From the NCBI GenBank assembly GCA_964434855.1, contig CAYSWR010000014.1:1-29607 (forward strand): DNA of 29,607 bases, given 5' to 3'. Both the position numbers and the translations under genes were made by a program. The notes under the pieces were generated by a model that was not told the origin of the DNA, ran no database searches, and worked only from the letters and a program-made list of their open reading frames with translations. Of this stretch, positions 1 through 7,589 are shown in pieces; position 1 is the first letter of the stretch; the number at the start of each line of letters is the position of its first letter. Source of the stretch: UBA8516 sp964434855. Lineage in GTDB: Archaea; Thermoproteota; Nitrososphaeria; Nitrososphaerales; Nitrosopumilaceae.

Positions 1-18
1 AATAAAACAAAAAAAGAG
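1..18 (-). terminator. T-rich terminator after the superoxide dismutase gene
   Basis: Read on the minus strand, the bases just past the sod stop codon form a run of seven T followed by a second run of four T. Oligo-T tracts without a strong hairpin are the usual archaeal intrinsic termination signal. The window edge cuts the region, so its full extent is unknown. Confidence 0.5.
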
Positions 19-23
19 AAGAG

Positions 24-641
24 TTATGCTTTTGAGAGTCGCTTGTCTACTTCGTCCCAGTTTACCACATTCCACCATGCAGCAATGTAGTCTGGACGTC
101 GGTTTTGGTATTTCAGATAGTATGCGTGTTCCCATACATCTAGTCCTAACAGAGGAACCAATCCCTTTGTTCTTGGACTAGTCTGGTTTGGCATAGTTGT
201 AAATTCAACTTTCTTGTTTTGTGGATTGTAAACTAACCAACCCCAACCACTACCTTGTATTGCGCCAGTATCTTTTGTGAACTTTTCTTTGAAAGTAGCA
301 AAGCTACCAAAAGATGAGTTGATGGCATCGGCCACGCTTCCTCCTGGTTCCCCACCTCCATTTGGTTTCATATTATTCCAAAACAGAGCATGGTTATCAT
401 ATCCTCCACCGTGGAAGTTTACTGCGCCTCGTACATTTTCAGGAACCTTGTCTATGCTGGATAGCAGCTTGGTTAATTCCATATTTTGCAATTCAGCACT
501 AAGACTTTCCAACGCAGTGTTCAAGCCATTTGTGTATGCTTGATGATGCTTAGTATGATGTATTTCCATTGTCTGTGCATCAATATGTGGTTCTAACGCA
601 TTGTATGCATAAGGCAATTTTGGAAGTTCATATTTTGCCAT
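24..641 (-). CDS. sod: Superoxide dismutase, Mn/Fe family (Mn-type residues)
   Basis: A 205-residue cytoplasmic enzyme with no signal peptide. It dismutates superoxide to oxygen and hydrogen peroxide, and full-length family members are of this size. By alignment from memory with E. coli MnSOD, the metal ligands are His28 (in EIHHTKHH), His84 (in DNHALFW), Asp168 and His172 (in LDVWEHAYY). The second-sphere glutamine appears to lie in the C-terminal half (Gln153, in PNQTSP). The corresponding N-terminal site is glycine (FHGGGYDNH). Both features favour Mn or cambialistic use over strict Fe, which is an inference. The ATG start at 641 has a TATA-like element some 20-27 bases upstream and no Shine-Dalgarno, so the mRNA is probably leaderless. 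The gene stands alone and is divergent from the protease gene. Confidence 0.96.
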   Translation of the reverse strand: MAKYELPKLPYAYNALEPHIDAQTMEIHHTKHHQAYTNGLNTALESLSAELQNMELTKLLSSIDKVPENVRGAVNFHGGGYDNHALFWNNMKPNGGGEPGGSVADAINSSFGSFATFKEKFTKDTGAIQGSGWGWLVYNPQNKKVEFTTMPNQTSPRTKGLVPLLGLDVWEHAYYLKYQNRRPDYIAAWWNVVNWDEVDKRLSKA

Positions 642-654
642 ACAAATCCCACGA

Positions 655-669
655 GTATATACAATTTAT
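655..669 (-). promoter_or_regulatory. TATA element for sod
   Basis: On the minus strand this reads as an A/T block (ATAAATTGTATATA) about 20-27 bases ahead of the sod ATG. That matches an archaeal TATA box driving a leaderless or near-leaderless transcript. It is assigned by spacing only. Confidence 0.45.
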
Positions 670-719
670 GGCTTTGGTTACATAATGAATTTTATCTGAT
701 GATATTTTGATAAAAATGT

Positions 720-2759
720 ATGAAGTATTATAAAATCATATTTTGCCTGGTTGTTGTTTTGTGCATTACCCTACTTTTATCTAATTTTAAAACTAGAGAG
801 TTTGGAGAAACCTATCTTGAAAAAAGCATTCCGCTAATAGGTGCTGATATTCCTAGAAGTGAAGGTTTTGAAGGCAATGGAATAAAAATTGCGATAATAG
901 ATACTGGGATAGATTACAATCATCATGATCTATTTGGTTTTGGTCCTACTGGAAAGGTGATTGGCGGATATGATTTTGTGGACAATGATGAACAACCAAT
1001 GGATACCAATGGTCATGGTACTGAAGTAGCTGGCATAATTGCCGCAGATGGAAACCTAAAAGGAGTAGCCCCAAAAGCAAAGTTACTTGCTTATAGGGTT
1101 TCAGCAACTGGTGAATCTGTCTCATCAGAATTCATAGTCAGTGCAATACATCGTGCAATTAAAGAAAAAGCAGATATCATAAACATAAGCTTAGGGGTAA
1201 ACAAAACAAATGAAGAACTTGATAGAGCTGTAAGTGAAGCTGTAAAGAATGGGATTGTTGTTGTCACAGCTGCAGGAAATAGCGGGCCTGGAATTCAGAC
1301 AATTGGAAGTCCTGCAGAGAGTATTGATGTAATAACAGTCGGTGCTTCATATAACAACATAACATCAAGTATTGTTTCAACATTAGAAATAGAAAAAAAA
1401 CAATATGAAGTAATACCAATGCGTGGAATCACTCCATTGTCTGAGCCAATCATTGGAAAGGTGGACTTTGGTGGTTATGGTAGAGATAGTGATCTGATAA
1501 ATACAAATGTAAAAAATTCTATTTTACTTGTGGAAAGAGGTAGCGATGTTAAAGATGAAAAAGTGTTTTTTTCTGAAAAAGAATACAATGCTGCACAAAG
1601 TGGTGCCAAAGCGATAATAGTTTACAATAATGAACCAGGCATATTTTTTGGCGAGCTTGTTCATCCAGATTTAGGTGTAAATTACAAACCAAGAATACCA
1701 GCTTTGTCAATGTCCAGAGATGATGGACTTACGCTAAAAGCAATCTTACAAAATGAAACAATAGCAAACCTCAATGTGTTTTATCATCCAGACTTTGTAA
1801 CACCATTTAGCTCACGTGGACCGGTTTCACCTTTTTACATAAAGCCTGACATGGTAGCACCAGGCGTATTCGTTAATTCCACATCCATAGGAAATAGGTA
1901 CAACCTTACAAGTGGAACAAGTTTTGCTGCACCACATGTGTCTGGTGCTGTGGCCATACTTTTACAGAAAAATCCGGATCTTGAACCAACTGAGATTGCT
2001 TCATTGCTTTCCACCACCTCAGATCCCGTATCAAATCCTTATGGCGACATCTTTCCTGTAGAGATAGCTGGTAGTGGGAGAATCAATCTTGCAAAGGCAT
2101 TTTCTGCAGATCTGATTATAGTACCACACAATCTTGTTTTCAATCTTTCACTAGAAAATCCAACTGGTACAAAGTCACTACATTTGAAAAGTCTACAAGA
2201 AAAAACAGCTCCATTGAAAATAGAAATTTCGTCAAAAGAAAAGAGTATAAAATTTGAACATTTTATTGAAGATGATCTTCTTCATATCAAGACATCTATT
2301 ACAGAACAAAGACTTGGAGATTTTGAAGGAATGCTAACAATCAATGATGACGCAACACTTTATCACATTCCTATCCTTATACATATAACAAAAGGTGCTA
2401 TCAATACAAATGAGAAAGAAGGACTGCTAAGTTTTAATCTATTTTATCCCGAAAATTGGACATATGCAAAAATTTCTTTAACAAATAGAGAAACTGAAGA
2501 AACTCTGTTTACATCAATTACACCAATGAAAAATTCTTCACTCAAAGTTTACGATACGGGAGAATATTGGATCGATGCACAGATTACTACTAACAATACC
2601 ATTGACAATGCATATGGGACAATTATAGTAAATAGACCCTCAGAAAAAACAGGATTCGAATTACTGGAAACACCAGATATCCCATTAAAACAAATTCTCA
2701 TAATTTCTGGAGTACTTTTAACGTCTATTATAATAGGATTAAAGATTAGACGCTCATAA
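720..2759 (+). CDS. Membrane-anchored subtilisin-like (S8) serine protease with PA-type insert
   Basis: A 679-residue extracytoplasmic serine endoprotease of the S8/subtilisin family. Residues 5-22 form an N-terminal hydrophobic export signal or anchor. The catalytic triad is visible: Asp61 (IIDTGID), His99 (NGHGTEVAG) and Ser401 (TSGTSFAAPH). The oxyanion asparagine is Asn187 (TAAGNSGP). Residues about 225-355, between Asn187 and Ser401, resemble a protease-associated (PA) insert. A beta-rich region follows at about 465-640, then a C-terminal membrane helix (about 654-674) ending in Arg-Arg-Ser. The catalytic domain begins within about 35 residues of the export signal, leaving no room for a normal I9 inhibitory propeptide. 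The ATG has an A/T-rich TATA-like block about 27 bases upstream. The 3' end converges on pckA with a 5-base gap. The substrate is unknown; cell-surface protein processing is plausible. Confidence 0.9.
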   Translation: MKYYKIIFCLVVVLCITLLLSNFKTREFGETYLEKSIPLIGADIPRSEGFEGNGIKIAIIDTGIDYNHHDLFGFGPTGKVIGGYDFVDNDEQPMDTNGHGTEVAGIIAADGNLKGVAPKAKLLAYRVSATGESVSSEFIVSAIHRAIKEKADIINISLGVNKTNEELDRAVSEAVKNGIVVVTAAGNSGPGIQTIGSPAESIDVITVGASYNNITSSIVSTLEIEKKQYEVIPMRGITPLSEPIIGKVDFGGYGRDSDLINTNVKNSILLVERGSDVKDEKVFFSEKEYNAAQSGAKAIIVYNNEPGIFFGELVHPDLGVNYKPRIPALSMSRDDGLTLKAILQNETIANLNVFYHPDFVTPFSSRGPVSPFYIKPDMVAPGVFVNSTSIGNRYNLTSGTSFAAPHVSGAVAILLQKNPDLEPTEIASLLSTTSDPVSNPYGDIFPVEIAGSGRINLAKAFSADLIIVPHNLVFNLSLENPTGTKSLHLKSLQEKTAPLKIEISSKEKSIKFEHFIEDDLLHIKTSITEQRLGDFEGMLTINDDATLYHIPILIHITKGAINTNEKEGLLSFNLFYPENWTYAKISLTNRETEETLFTSITPMKNSSLKVYDTGEYWIDAQITTNNTIDNAYGTIIVNRPSEKTGFELLETPDIPLKQILIISGVLLTSIIIGLKIRRS

Positions 2760-2764
2760 GATAC

Positions 2765-4375
2765 TTATTCTGAAATTTGTGGGCCAGCATCACGTATTTC
2801 TTGTGGTGTCTCTCCAAATTTCTTAAAGTTCTCTATAAACATGCGTGCAAGCTTTCTAGCAGACAAATCGTATGCATCCTTTTCAACCCAAGTGTTTCTA
2901 GGGTCTAGTATTTCAGATGGCACATCAGTGCATGATGTAGGCACATCTAGATTGAATATGTCATCATGACGATATTTTACTATGTCAAGTTTTCCAGTAA
3001 GTGCGGCAGTAACCATATTCCTTGTATATTTTATGTTTATTCGCTTACCAATTCCATATGGACCGCCAGACCATCCTGTGTTAATGAGATAAACAATCGT
3101 ATTGTGTTTTGTGATTTTTTCTCCAAGCATCCTTGCATATACAGATGCATGACGTGACATGAATGGAGCTCCAAAACATTCTGAAAAGGTTGCCTTTGGT
3201 TCTGTGATTCCTCTTTCTGTACCAGCAAGCTTACTTGTATATCCTGACATAAAGTGATACGTTGCACCATCTTTTGTTAGTCGCGCTATTGGCGGCATCA
3301 CACCAAATGCGTCAGCAGTTAGAAAGACAATTACTTTTGGATTTCCACCTAAACTTGGAATGACTGCTCCCGGAATGTAATCAAGCGGATAAGCAACTCT
3401 GGTATTTTCAGTTATACTTCCATCATTAAAATCTGGTTTCATTGTGTTTTTATCGATTACAACATTTTCTAAAATAGCACCAGATCTTATTGCGTCCCAT
3501 ATTTGTGGCTCTGCATCTCTATTGAGGTTTATGCACTTGGCATAACACCCACCTTCAAAATTAAACACGCCTTTATCGGACCAACCATGTTCATCATCTC
3601 CTATTAACATCCTATTTGGATCTGCTGAGAGAGTGGTTTTACCCGTACCTGAAAGACCAAAAAACAAGGCAGTATCACCATTTCTTCCAATGTTAGCTGA
3701 GCAGTGCATAGGAAACACTCCTCTATCTGGAAGAATATAATTCATTACAGAAAACATTGCCTTTTTTATTTCTCCAGCATAAGAAGTAGCACTAATCAAT
3801 ACAAGTTTTCTTGAAAAGTTTATTAGAATAAATGCATCAGAGCGAGTTCCATCAACCTCTGGAATAGATTTAAAGTCGTTTATTGCGATTAAAGTGAATT
3901 CTGGTTTATGAGATTCTAGTTCTGCAGCTGATGGTCGTATGAACATTTCTCTTGTAAAGAGGCTCTGCCAGACATGATCATTTATGATACGTATTGGTAA
4001 TCTGTTGTTAGGATCTGCACCGATAAATCCATCAAAAACAAATATCTCTTTTCCTTCCAGATGTTTTTTCATCTTTTCAAATAGTCTATCAAACTTTTCC
4101 TCAGGAAGGGGATGATTGACTTTGCTCCAATCCACTTTGTTATGAGTTTCATCATCATCTACTATGTAACGGTCATCTGGTGATCTACCTGTGTATTTTC
4201 CTGTTTTAACAGAAAGTGCGCCTGTAGAAGTGAGGATCCCTTCATTTTTCAGTACTGCAAGATCTATCATATTTTTGACAGGCAAGTTTCTGTGTATCTT
4301 ATCTGTTCTAATTCCCAATTCTTCTAGTTGAGAGACGAATTTACGTGTGATTGTTGATTTCAAGTCCTCAATCAT
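2765..4375 (-). CDS. pckA: Phosphoenolpyruvate carboxykinase (ATP type)
   Basis: A cytoplasmic enzyme that interconverts oxaloacetate plus ATP with phosphoenolpyruvate, CO2 and ADP. In an autotrophic archaeon it would feed gluconeogenesis from C4 acids. Family signatures, numbered from the upstream GTG, are a P-loop GLSGTGKTT at about 244-252, the following LIGDDEHGW motif at about 261-269, and the R-x-x-A/T-rich substrate region TGRSPDDR at about 66-73. Total length (about 536-540) is normal for the ATP-dependent family. I chose ATG 4375. The frame also opens with GTG at 4387 (4 residues longer), but a TATA-like AT block near 4400-4412 would place transcription start close to 4380, which favours the ATG. 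The gene is monocistronic and divergent from rpl32e. Confidence 0.95.
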   Translation of the reverse strand: MIEDLKSTITRKFVSQLEELGIRTDKIHRNLPVKNMIDLAVLKNEGILTSTGALSVKTGKYTGRSPDDRYIVDDDETHNKVDWSKVNHPLPEEKFDRLFEKMKKHLEGKEIFVFDGFIGADPNNRLPIRIINDHVWQSLFTREMFIRPSAAELESHKPEFTLIAINDFKSIPEVDGTRSDAFILINFSRKLVLISATSYAGEIKKAMFSVMNYILPDRGVFPMHCSANIGRNGDTALFFGLSGTGKTTLSADPNRMLIGDDEHGWSDKGVFNFEGGCYAKCINLNRDAEPQIWDAIRSGAILENVVIDKNTMKPDFNDGSITENTRVAYPLDYIPGAVIPSLGGNPKVIVFLTADAFGVMPPIARLTKDGATYHFMSGYTSKLAGTERGITEPKATFSECFGAPFMSRHASVYARMLGEKITKHNTIVYLINTGWSGGPYGIGKRINIKYTRNMVTAALTGKLDIVKYRHDDIFNLDVPTSCTDVPSEILDPRNTWVEKDAYDLSARKLARMFIENFKKFGETPQEIRDAGPQISE

Positions 4376-4450
4376 GTGATAAAACACCGCCTTCCATTTC
4401 CTTATTATCTCTTACTGTACTAGAAATCATCAATTTTGTTCCCAGAAACG

Positions 4451-4464
4451 TATTTATTTTAAAA
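4451..4464 (+). promoter_or_regulatory. TATA box for rpl32e-rpl19e
   Basis: TATTTATTTTAAAA is centred about 27 bases upstream of the rpl32e ATG, with no Shine-Dalgarno between them. This fits a leaderless transcript for the two-gene ribosomal unit. Confidence 0.6.
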
Positions 4465-4483
4465 TTCGAACAGGGTCTTCTAC

Positions 4484-4885
4484 ATGCCGATCAATAAAGA
4501 AATCTTGGAATTGCGAAAAAAGGTGTCAGACCGCAGACCAGATTTTATCAGACAAGAGAGTTGGAGATATGACAGACTTGCAGAAACATGGAGGAAACCC
4601 AAGGGTATTGACAATCATCAGCGAAAGCAGAAAAAGGGTTGGCCAAAAATTGTTAGAGCAGGTTTTGGTGGACCAAAAATTGCACGTGGATTACATCCAT
4701 CAGGATATACTGATAATTTAGTTTACAATGTAAAGGACTTGGAAAAACTTGATCCAAAAACCGATGGAGTAAGATTTGGCCATGGGGTTGGAAAAAAGAA
4801 AAGACTTGTAATTATAGCTAAAGCCAAAGAGAAAAACTTCAAGATGTTTAACGCAAGGGTGTCAACAAGTGGTAGTAAATCTTAA
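4484..4885 (+). CDS. rpl32e: Large-subunit ribosomal protein L32e
   Basis: A 133-residue basic protein of the archaeal/eukaryotic 50S/60S subunit. The recognisable L32e core includes RPDFIRQESWRY, a W-R-K-P-x-G-I-D stretch, GWPKIVRAGFGGPK and RGLHPSGY. A short basic and serine-rich tail ends the protein. It is the first gene of a two-gene transcript, and its last codons overlap the 5' end of rpl19e by 17 bases, implying coupled translation. Elsewhere in archaea L32e and L19e lie side by side in the long spc ribosomal cluster. Here the pair has its own promoter and is followed by minus-strand genes. Confidence 0.96.
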   Translation: MPINKEILELRKKVSDRRPDFIRQESWRYDRLAETWRKPKGIDNHQRKQKKGWPKIVRAGFGGPKIARGLHPSGYTDNLVYNVKDLEKLDPKTDGVRFGHGVGKKKRLVIIAKAKEKNFKMFNARVSTSGSKS

Positions 4886-5321
4886 AACAAAGAGACAATT
4901 AGTCTCGAGAATTTTAGGAGTAGGGGCAAATAGAGTTAGATTTGACTCGGATCATCTTGATGATGTTGCAGACGCAATTACACGAGACAACATACGAAGT
5001 TTACTTACTGCAAAGATAATTGAGATAAAATCAATAAAAGGAACTTCTCGTGGTAGAGCACATTTTAAAAAACATCAGAGACGAAGACGCGGAACAAAAC
5101 AAGGTTCAAAAAAAGGCAGGAAGGGGGCTCGAATAGGCAAAAAGGAAGTTTATGTAAAAAAGATACGCGCTATGAGACACCAGATTAAAGTTTCAAAATC
5201 AAGAAAAGAGATCATAAACAAAGATTATTGGAGTTTGTATAAGCAGGTTGGCGGAAACCAAGTTAGAAACCTAGCGCACTTAAGAAGCTTAATAGCAGAA
5301 ATTCGTTCAAAAAAAACATAG
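4869..5321 (+). CDS. rpl19e: Large-subunit ribosomal protein L19e
   Basis: A 150-residue, strongly basic ribosomal protein. It has the L19e fold signatures: LKTKRQLVSRILGVG near the N-terminus, the glycine/arginine-rich central stretch SRGRAHFKKHQRRRRG at about 60-75, and a long basic C-terminal helix. The start is GTG at 4869, inside the end of rpl32e (17-base overlap in another frame). The protein begins at the family's usual N-terminus from this codon, which supports it over downstream alternatives. The stop abuts the convergent methyltransferase gene with no spacer. Confidence 0.95.
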   Translation: MVVNLKTKRQLVSRILGVGANRVRFDSDHLDDVADAITRDNIRSLLTAKIIEIKSIKGTSRGRAHFKKHQRRRRGTKQGSKKGRKGARIGKKEVYVKKIRAMRHQIKVSKSRKEIINKDYWSLYKQVGGNQVRNLAHLRSLIAEIRSKKT

Positions 5322-5621
5322 CTAGAATCTGTAAATAGATTTTTCTACGTCTAAGATTTTACCATTTTTAATTTTCATTCCTTCATTTGATAACATCTTA
5401 GCTTTTACTTTTTCCCCCCAAGCATAGCCACCTATTTTACCGTCTGATTTTATGACTCTATGACATGGGACTATAACTGGATATGGATTTTTGTTCATAA
5501 TTTTACCAATTACTCGTTGACCATTTTTAAGGCCAATTGCTTTTGCGAGCTCTCCGTATGTAGTTATTTTTCCTTTTGGAACTTCAAGAAGTTTTTTGTA
5601 AACTTTTTCTTCAAGTTTCAA
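5322..5621 (-). CDS. ogt: Minimal methylated-DNA-[protein]-cysteine S-methyltransferase
   Basis: A 99-residue suicide repair protein that would transfer alkyl groups from O6-alkylguanine to its own cysteine. The helix-turn-helix alkyltransferase domain is complete: TTYGELA (flipping Tyr22), QRVIG (Arg36 finger), NPYPVIVPCHRV (acceptor Cys53) and GGYAWG. The N-terminal domain of full-length Ogt/AGT (roughly 60-70 residues) is absent. The acceptor motif is PCHR, not the PWHR of alkyltransferase-like proteins, so it should be catalytically competent. The start is TTG at 5621, overlapping the dtdA stop by four bases (TTGA), so the two genes are co-transcribed and probably translationally coupled. 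An ATL-like sensing role is the alternative. Confidence 0.87.
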   Translation of the reverse strand: MKLEEKVYKKLLEVPKGKITTYGELAKAIGLKNGQRVIGKIMNKNPYPVIVPCHRVIKSDGKIGGYAWGEKVKAKMLSNEGMKIKNGKILDVEKSIYRF

Positions 5622-6394
5622 ATCTTTATCACTTCAAGATCTGTAGCTTCGATAAAGTTCATTACTCTCTGTTTATGTTTTCCTAAACCACCCCAATCCA
5701 AAAGTGCGAATTTGGCTTCGTTATTTCGTTTTAAAATATGAGAGAACAGACTTTGATCTAAAAATTCCAAGGCATGTTTTGGCATAATGGTTCCTAAAGC
5801 ATATTCACCTTCTAATAATACCTTTGTGAACTTTTCAGGATAATGAGTACTGCCAAAGCAAATTGCGACATCGTGTTTTTTTGCGGGATGTGACATTACA
5901 TCGACCGTAATCTTAGCAATATTTTTACATAATTCTTTATCGTTCCACTCTTTTTCTGTTGTTCCTACTTCAATAAACAAAACAGGTTTATCAAGTGCGG
6001 TAGGGCCATGATGTGTAGCTTCTAATGTGATTTCAAACTTAGCAAAATCTTTTCTTTTTTTCCATAGAGTTTGCAGGTATGATTTTTGTAGATGAGGATG
6101 AGGTATCGCAACTTGTCTTTTGAATCCGCCAAAATGTGCCTCTGAGAAATTGCCTGTACTATGACAGGTGAGTGCAAGGGTGCCTGTTTCAGCAGCGTGT
6201 TTTGATAAAAATACAAAACCATCATAGTTGTACTTCTCCTCTAGCCAATCTGCGGAGATAGATGGTGTTGAAATTATAACAAGGTCAAAATTTTTTCCAC
6301 AATATATTTCTCCATCTTGCTCCATGTTTTGAGAAATAAAATTGGCCATGTTATAGCCTGCAGGATCTGATTTGTACGCAACAAGCAACTGCAT
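5618..6394 (-). CDS. dtdA: D-aminoacyl-tRNA deacylase, archaeal/plant type
   Basis: A 258-residue DtdA/GEK1-family enzyme that hydrolyses D-aminoacyl-tRNAs, keeping D-amino acids out of translation. Family signatures are LSKH at about 63-66, LTCHSTGN at about 75-82, the histidine-rich ATHHGPTALDKP at about 126-137, IEVGTTEKEW at about 141-150 and GSTHYPEKF at about 181-189. The conserved His residues are those used for zinc binding in this family. It is the first gene of a two-gene minus-strand unit with the alkyltransferase. The ATG at 6394 lies about 27 bases from a minus-strand TATA (6416-6426), implying a leaderless start. The 39-base gap to the divergent secE carries both promoters. Confidence 0.95.
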   Translation of the reverse strand: MQLLVAYKSDPAGYNMANFISQNMEQDGEIYCGKNFDLVIISTPSISADWLEEKYNYDGFVFLSKHAAETGTLALTCHSTGNFSEAHFGGFKRQVAIPHPHLQKSYLQTLWKKRKDFAKFEITLEATHHGPTALDKPVLFIEVGTTEKEWNDKELCKNIAKITVDVMSHPAKKHDVAICFGSTHYPEKFTKVLLEGEYALGTIMPKHALEFLDQSLFSHILKRNNEAKFALLDWGGLGKHKQRVMNFIEATDLEVIKI

Positions 6395-6402
6395 GTGATA
6401 AG

Positions 6403-6426
6403 AGATATAAGTGCACTTTATTAATT
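6403..6426. promoter_or_regulatory. Overlapping divergent promoters of dtdA and secE
   Basis: GATATAAG near 6404-6411 lies about 27 bases ahead of the secE ATG. On the minus strand, an ATTAATAAAG block near 6416-6426 lies about 27 bases ahead of the dtdA ATG. Each TATA sits between the other TATA and its gene, so the two core promoters face each other and overlap. A GTGCAC palindrome (6411-6416) is at the centre. Confidence 0.5.
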
Positions 6427-6433
6427 TCCCCCA

Positions 6434-6610
6434 ATGGGCAATCCAAGACAGATGTTAAGAGATATGGCAAATACTATGAAGCTTGCAAAAAAATCAGATA
6501 GGGACGATTATACACAACACCTTAGGTTGGTCCTTCTTGGAATTGGTGCAATTGGAACGATTGGATTTATAATTCAGTTTGTGTTTTCAGTAATTACTTA
6601 CGGGATATAA
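6434..6610 (+). CDS. secE: Preprotein translocase subunit SecE (Sec61 gamma)
   Basis: A 58-residue single-span membrane protein, the essential small subunit of the SecYEG/Sec61 channel. A charged amphipathic N-terminal helix (RQMLRDMANTMKLAKKSDRD) precedes one membrane helix (about residues 31-56, LVLLGIGAIGTIGFIIQFVF). This is the archaeal SecE pattern. The ATG at 6434 lies about 27 bases after a TATA and nothing earlier in frame is better. Its TAA at 6608-6610 directly abuts the ATG of spt5 (TAAATG). The secE-spt5-rpl11 order is conserved in archaea and parallels bacterial secE-nusG-rplK, which confirms the call despite the short length. Confidence 0.93.
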   Translation: MGNPRQMLRDMANTMKLAKKSDRDDYTQHLRLVLLGIGAIGTIGFIIQFVFSVITYGI

Positions 6611-7066
6611 ATGACATTGAGTCAAGAAAAATCTCATTTCTTTGCTGTCAGGACTACAGGGGGACAGGAAAAAGTAGTGATGAGATTATTAGAAAATAGA
6701 ATCAAATTAAAAAAACTCAACATCCAATCGGTTTTGCTATTAGAAAATCTCAAAGGCTATGTTGTAGTTGAAGCAATAGATGCAAATGCCGCCTTTGATG
6801 CAATGCAAGGAATTAGACACATACGTGGTCAGTTAAGGGGCGAATTACAGTTTAAAGATATAGAAGGATACTTGGTGAAGAAATCGACTGTATCAGAACT
6901 TGCAGTCGATAAAATTGTCGAAATAATAGGTGGACCGTTTAAGGGTATGAAGGCAACCATTACTAGAGTTGACCATGATAAAGAAGAAGCAACTGTAATT
7001 TTACTTGATGCTCCATATCAGCTACCAGTAACTGTTGATGCAAATTACCTAAAGCTTTCAACGTAG
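6611..7066 (+). CDS. spt5: Transcription elongation factor Spt5 (NusG family)
   Basis: A 151-residue protein that binds the RNA polymerase clamp and promotes processive elongation, normally with Spt4. An NGN domain occupies about residues 8-90 (FFAVRTTGGQEKVVMRLL, then LKGYVVVEA and GIRHIRGQLRG). A KOW domain follows at about 98-148 (VDKIVEIIGGPFKGMKATI). Length and domain order match archaeal Spt5. It is the second gene of a secE-spt5-rpl11 transcript with no spacer after secE. Its main partner, the polymerase, is encoded in the same window at 21.3-28.7 kb. Confidence 0.96.
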   Translation: MTLSQEKSHFFAVRTTGGQEKVVMRLLENRIKLKKLNIQSVLLLENLKGYVVVEAIDANAAFDAMQGIRHIRGQLRGELQFKDIEGYLVKKSTVSELAVDKIVEIIGGPFKGMKATITRVDHDKEEATVILLDAPYQLPVTVDANYLKLST

Positions 7067-7103
7067 CAAGGATTAAATTTACAGTTTAAAGGAAAGAAAA
7101 TTC

Positions 7104-7586
7104 ATGGCGGATATTCAGACTGTTTCTGCACTTGTAACTGGTGGACAAGCTAATGCAGGACCACCACTGGGTCCATCACTTGGTCCATTGGGAGTTAACA
7201 TTTTACAAATTGTAACTGCAATAAACGATAAGACAAAAGACTTTGAGGGGATGAAGGTTCCTGTCATAGTCTCAGTTGACAAAGGAACAAAACAATGGAC
7301 TGTAGAGGTTGGAATTCCATCTGCTGCAGCTCTTATTTTGAAAGAAGCTGGATTACAGAAAGGTTCTGGAACATCAGGTGCGACGTGGGTTGGCACTATC
7401 AATATGGATTCCATAGTTAAGGTTGCAAAATTAAAAATTGATTCATCATATGCTCAGAATATAAAAGCAGCTGCAAAAGAAATTGTTGGGACTTGCTTGC
7501 CACTAGGAGTCAAAATAGATGGTAAGAATCCAAAAGAGGTTACTGCTGAGATTAACGCAGGTAAGTGGGACGACAAATTAAAGTAG
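7104..7586 (+). CDS. rpl11: Large-subunit ribosomal protein L11
   Basis: A 160-residue protein of the ribosomal stalk base and GTPase-associated centre. The N-terminal signature GGQANAGPPLGPSLGPLGVN (about 13-32) is diagnostic. The C-terminal rRNA-binding domain is present, including KEAGLQKGSG and the final GTCLPLGVKIDG. A purine-rich AAAGGAAAG lies about 8 bases before the ATG, so here a Shine-Dalgarno-like site is used, as expected for an internal cistron. It ends the secE-spt5-rpl11 unit. Its stop is three bases from the stop of the convergent Lrp-type gene, so it is cut off from rpl1-rpl10, its usual downstream partners. Confidence 0.97.
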   Translation: MADIQTVSALVTGGQANAGPPLGPSLGPLGVNILQIVTAINDKTKDFEGMKVPVIVSVDKGTKQWTVEVGIPSAAALILKEAGLQKGSGTSGATWVGTINMDSIVKVAKLKIDSSYAQNIKAAAKEIVGTCLPLGVKIDGKNPKEVTAEINAGKWDDKLK

Positions 7587-7589
7587 ATT

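Noticed and set aside
690..715. CTGATGATATTTTGA stretch resembling C/D box RNA signals
   Set aside because: It is part of the A/T-rich protease promoter; the C box lacks the leading purine and no paired D', C' or guide layout is present.
6022..6225. 67-codon minus-strand frame inside dtdA
   Set aside because: Same strand but another frame of a conserved enzyme; no independent start signal or recognisable product.
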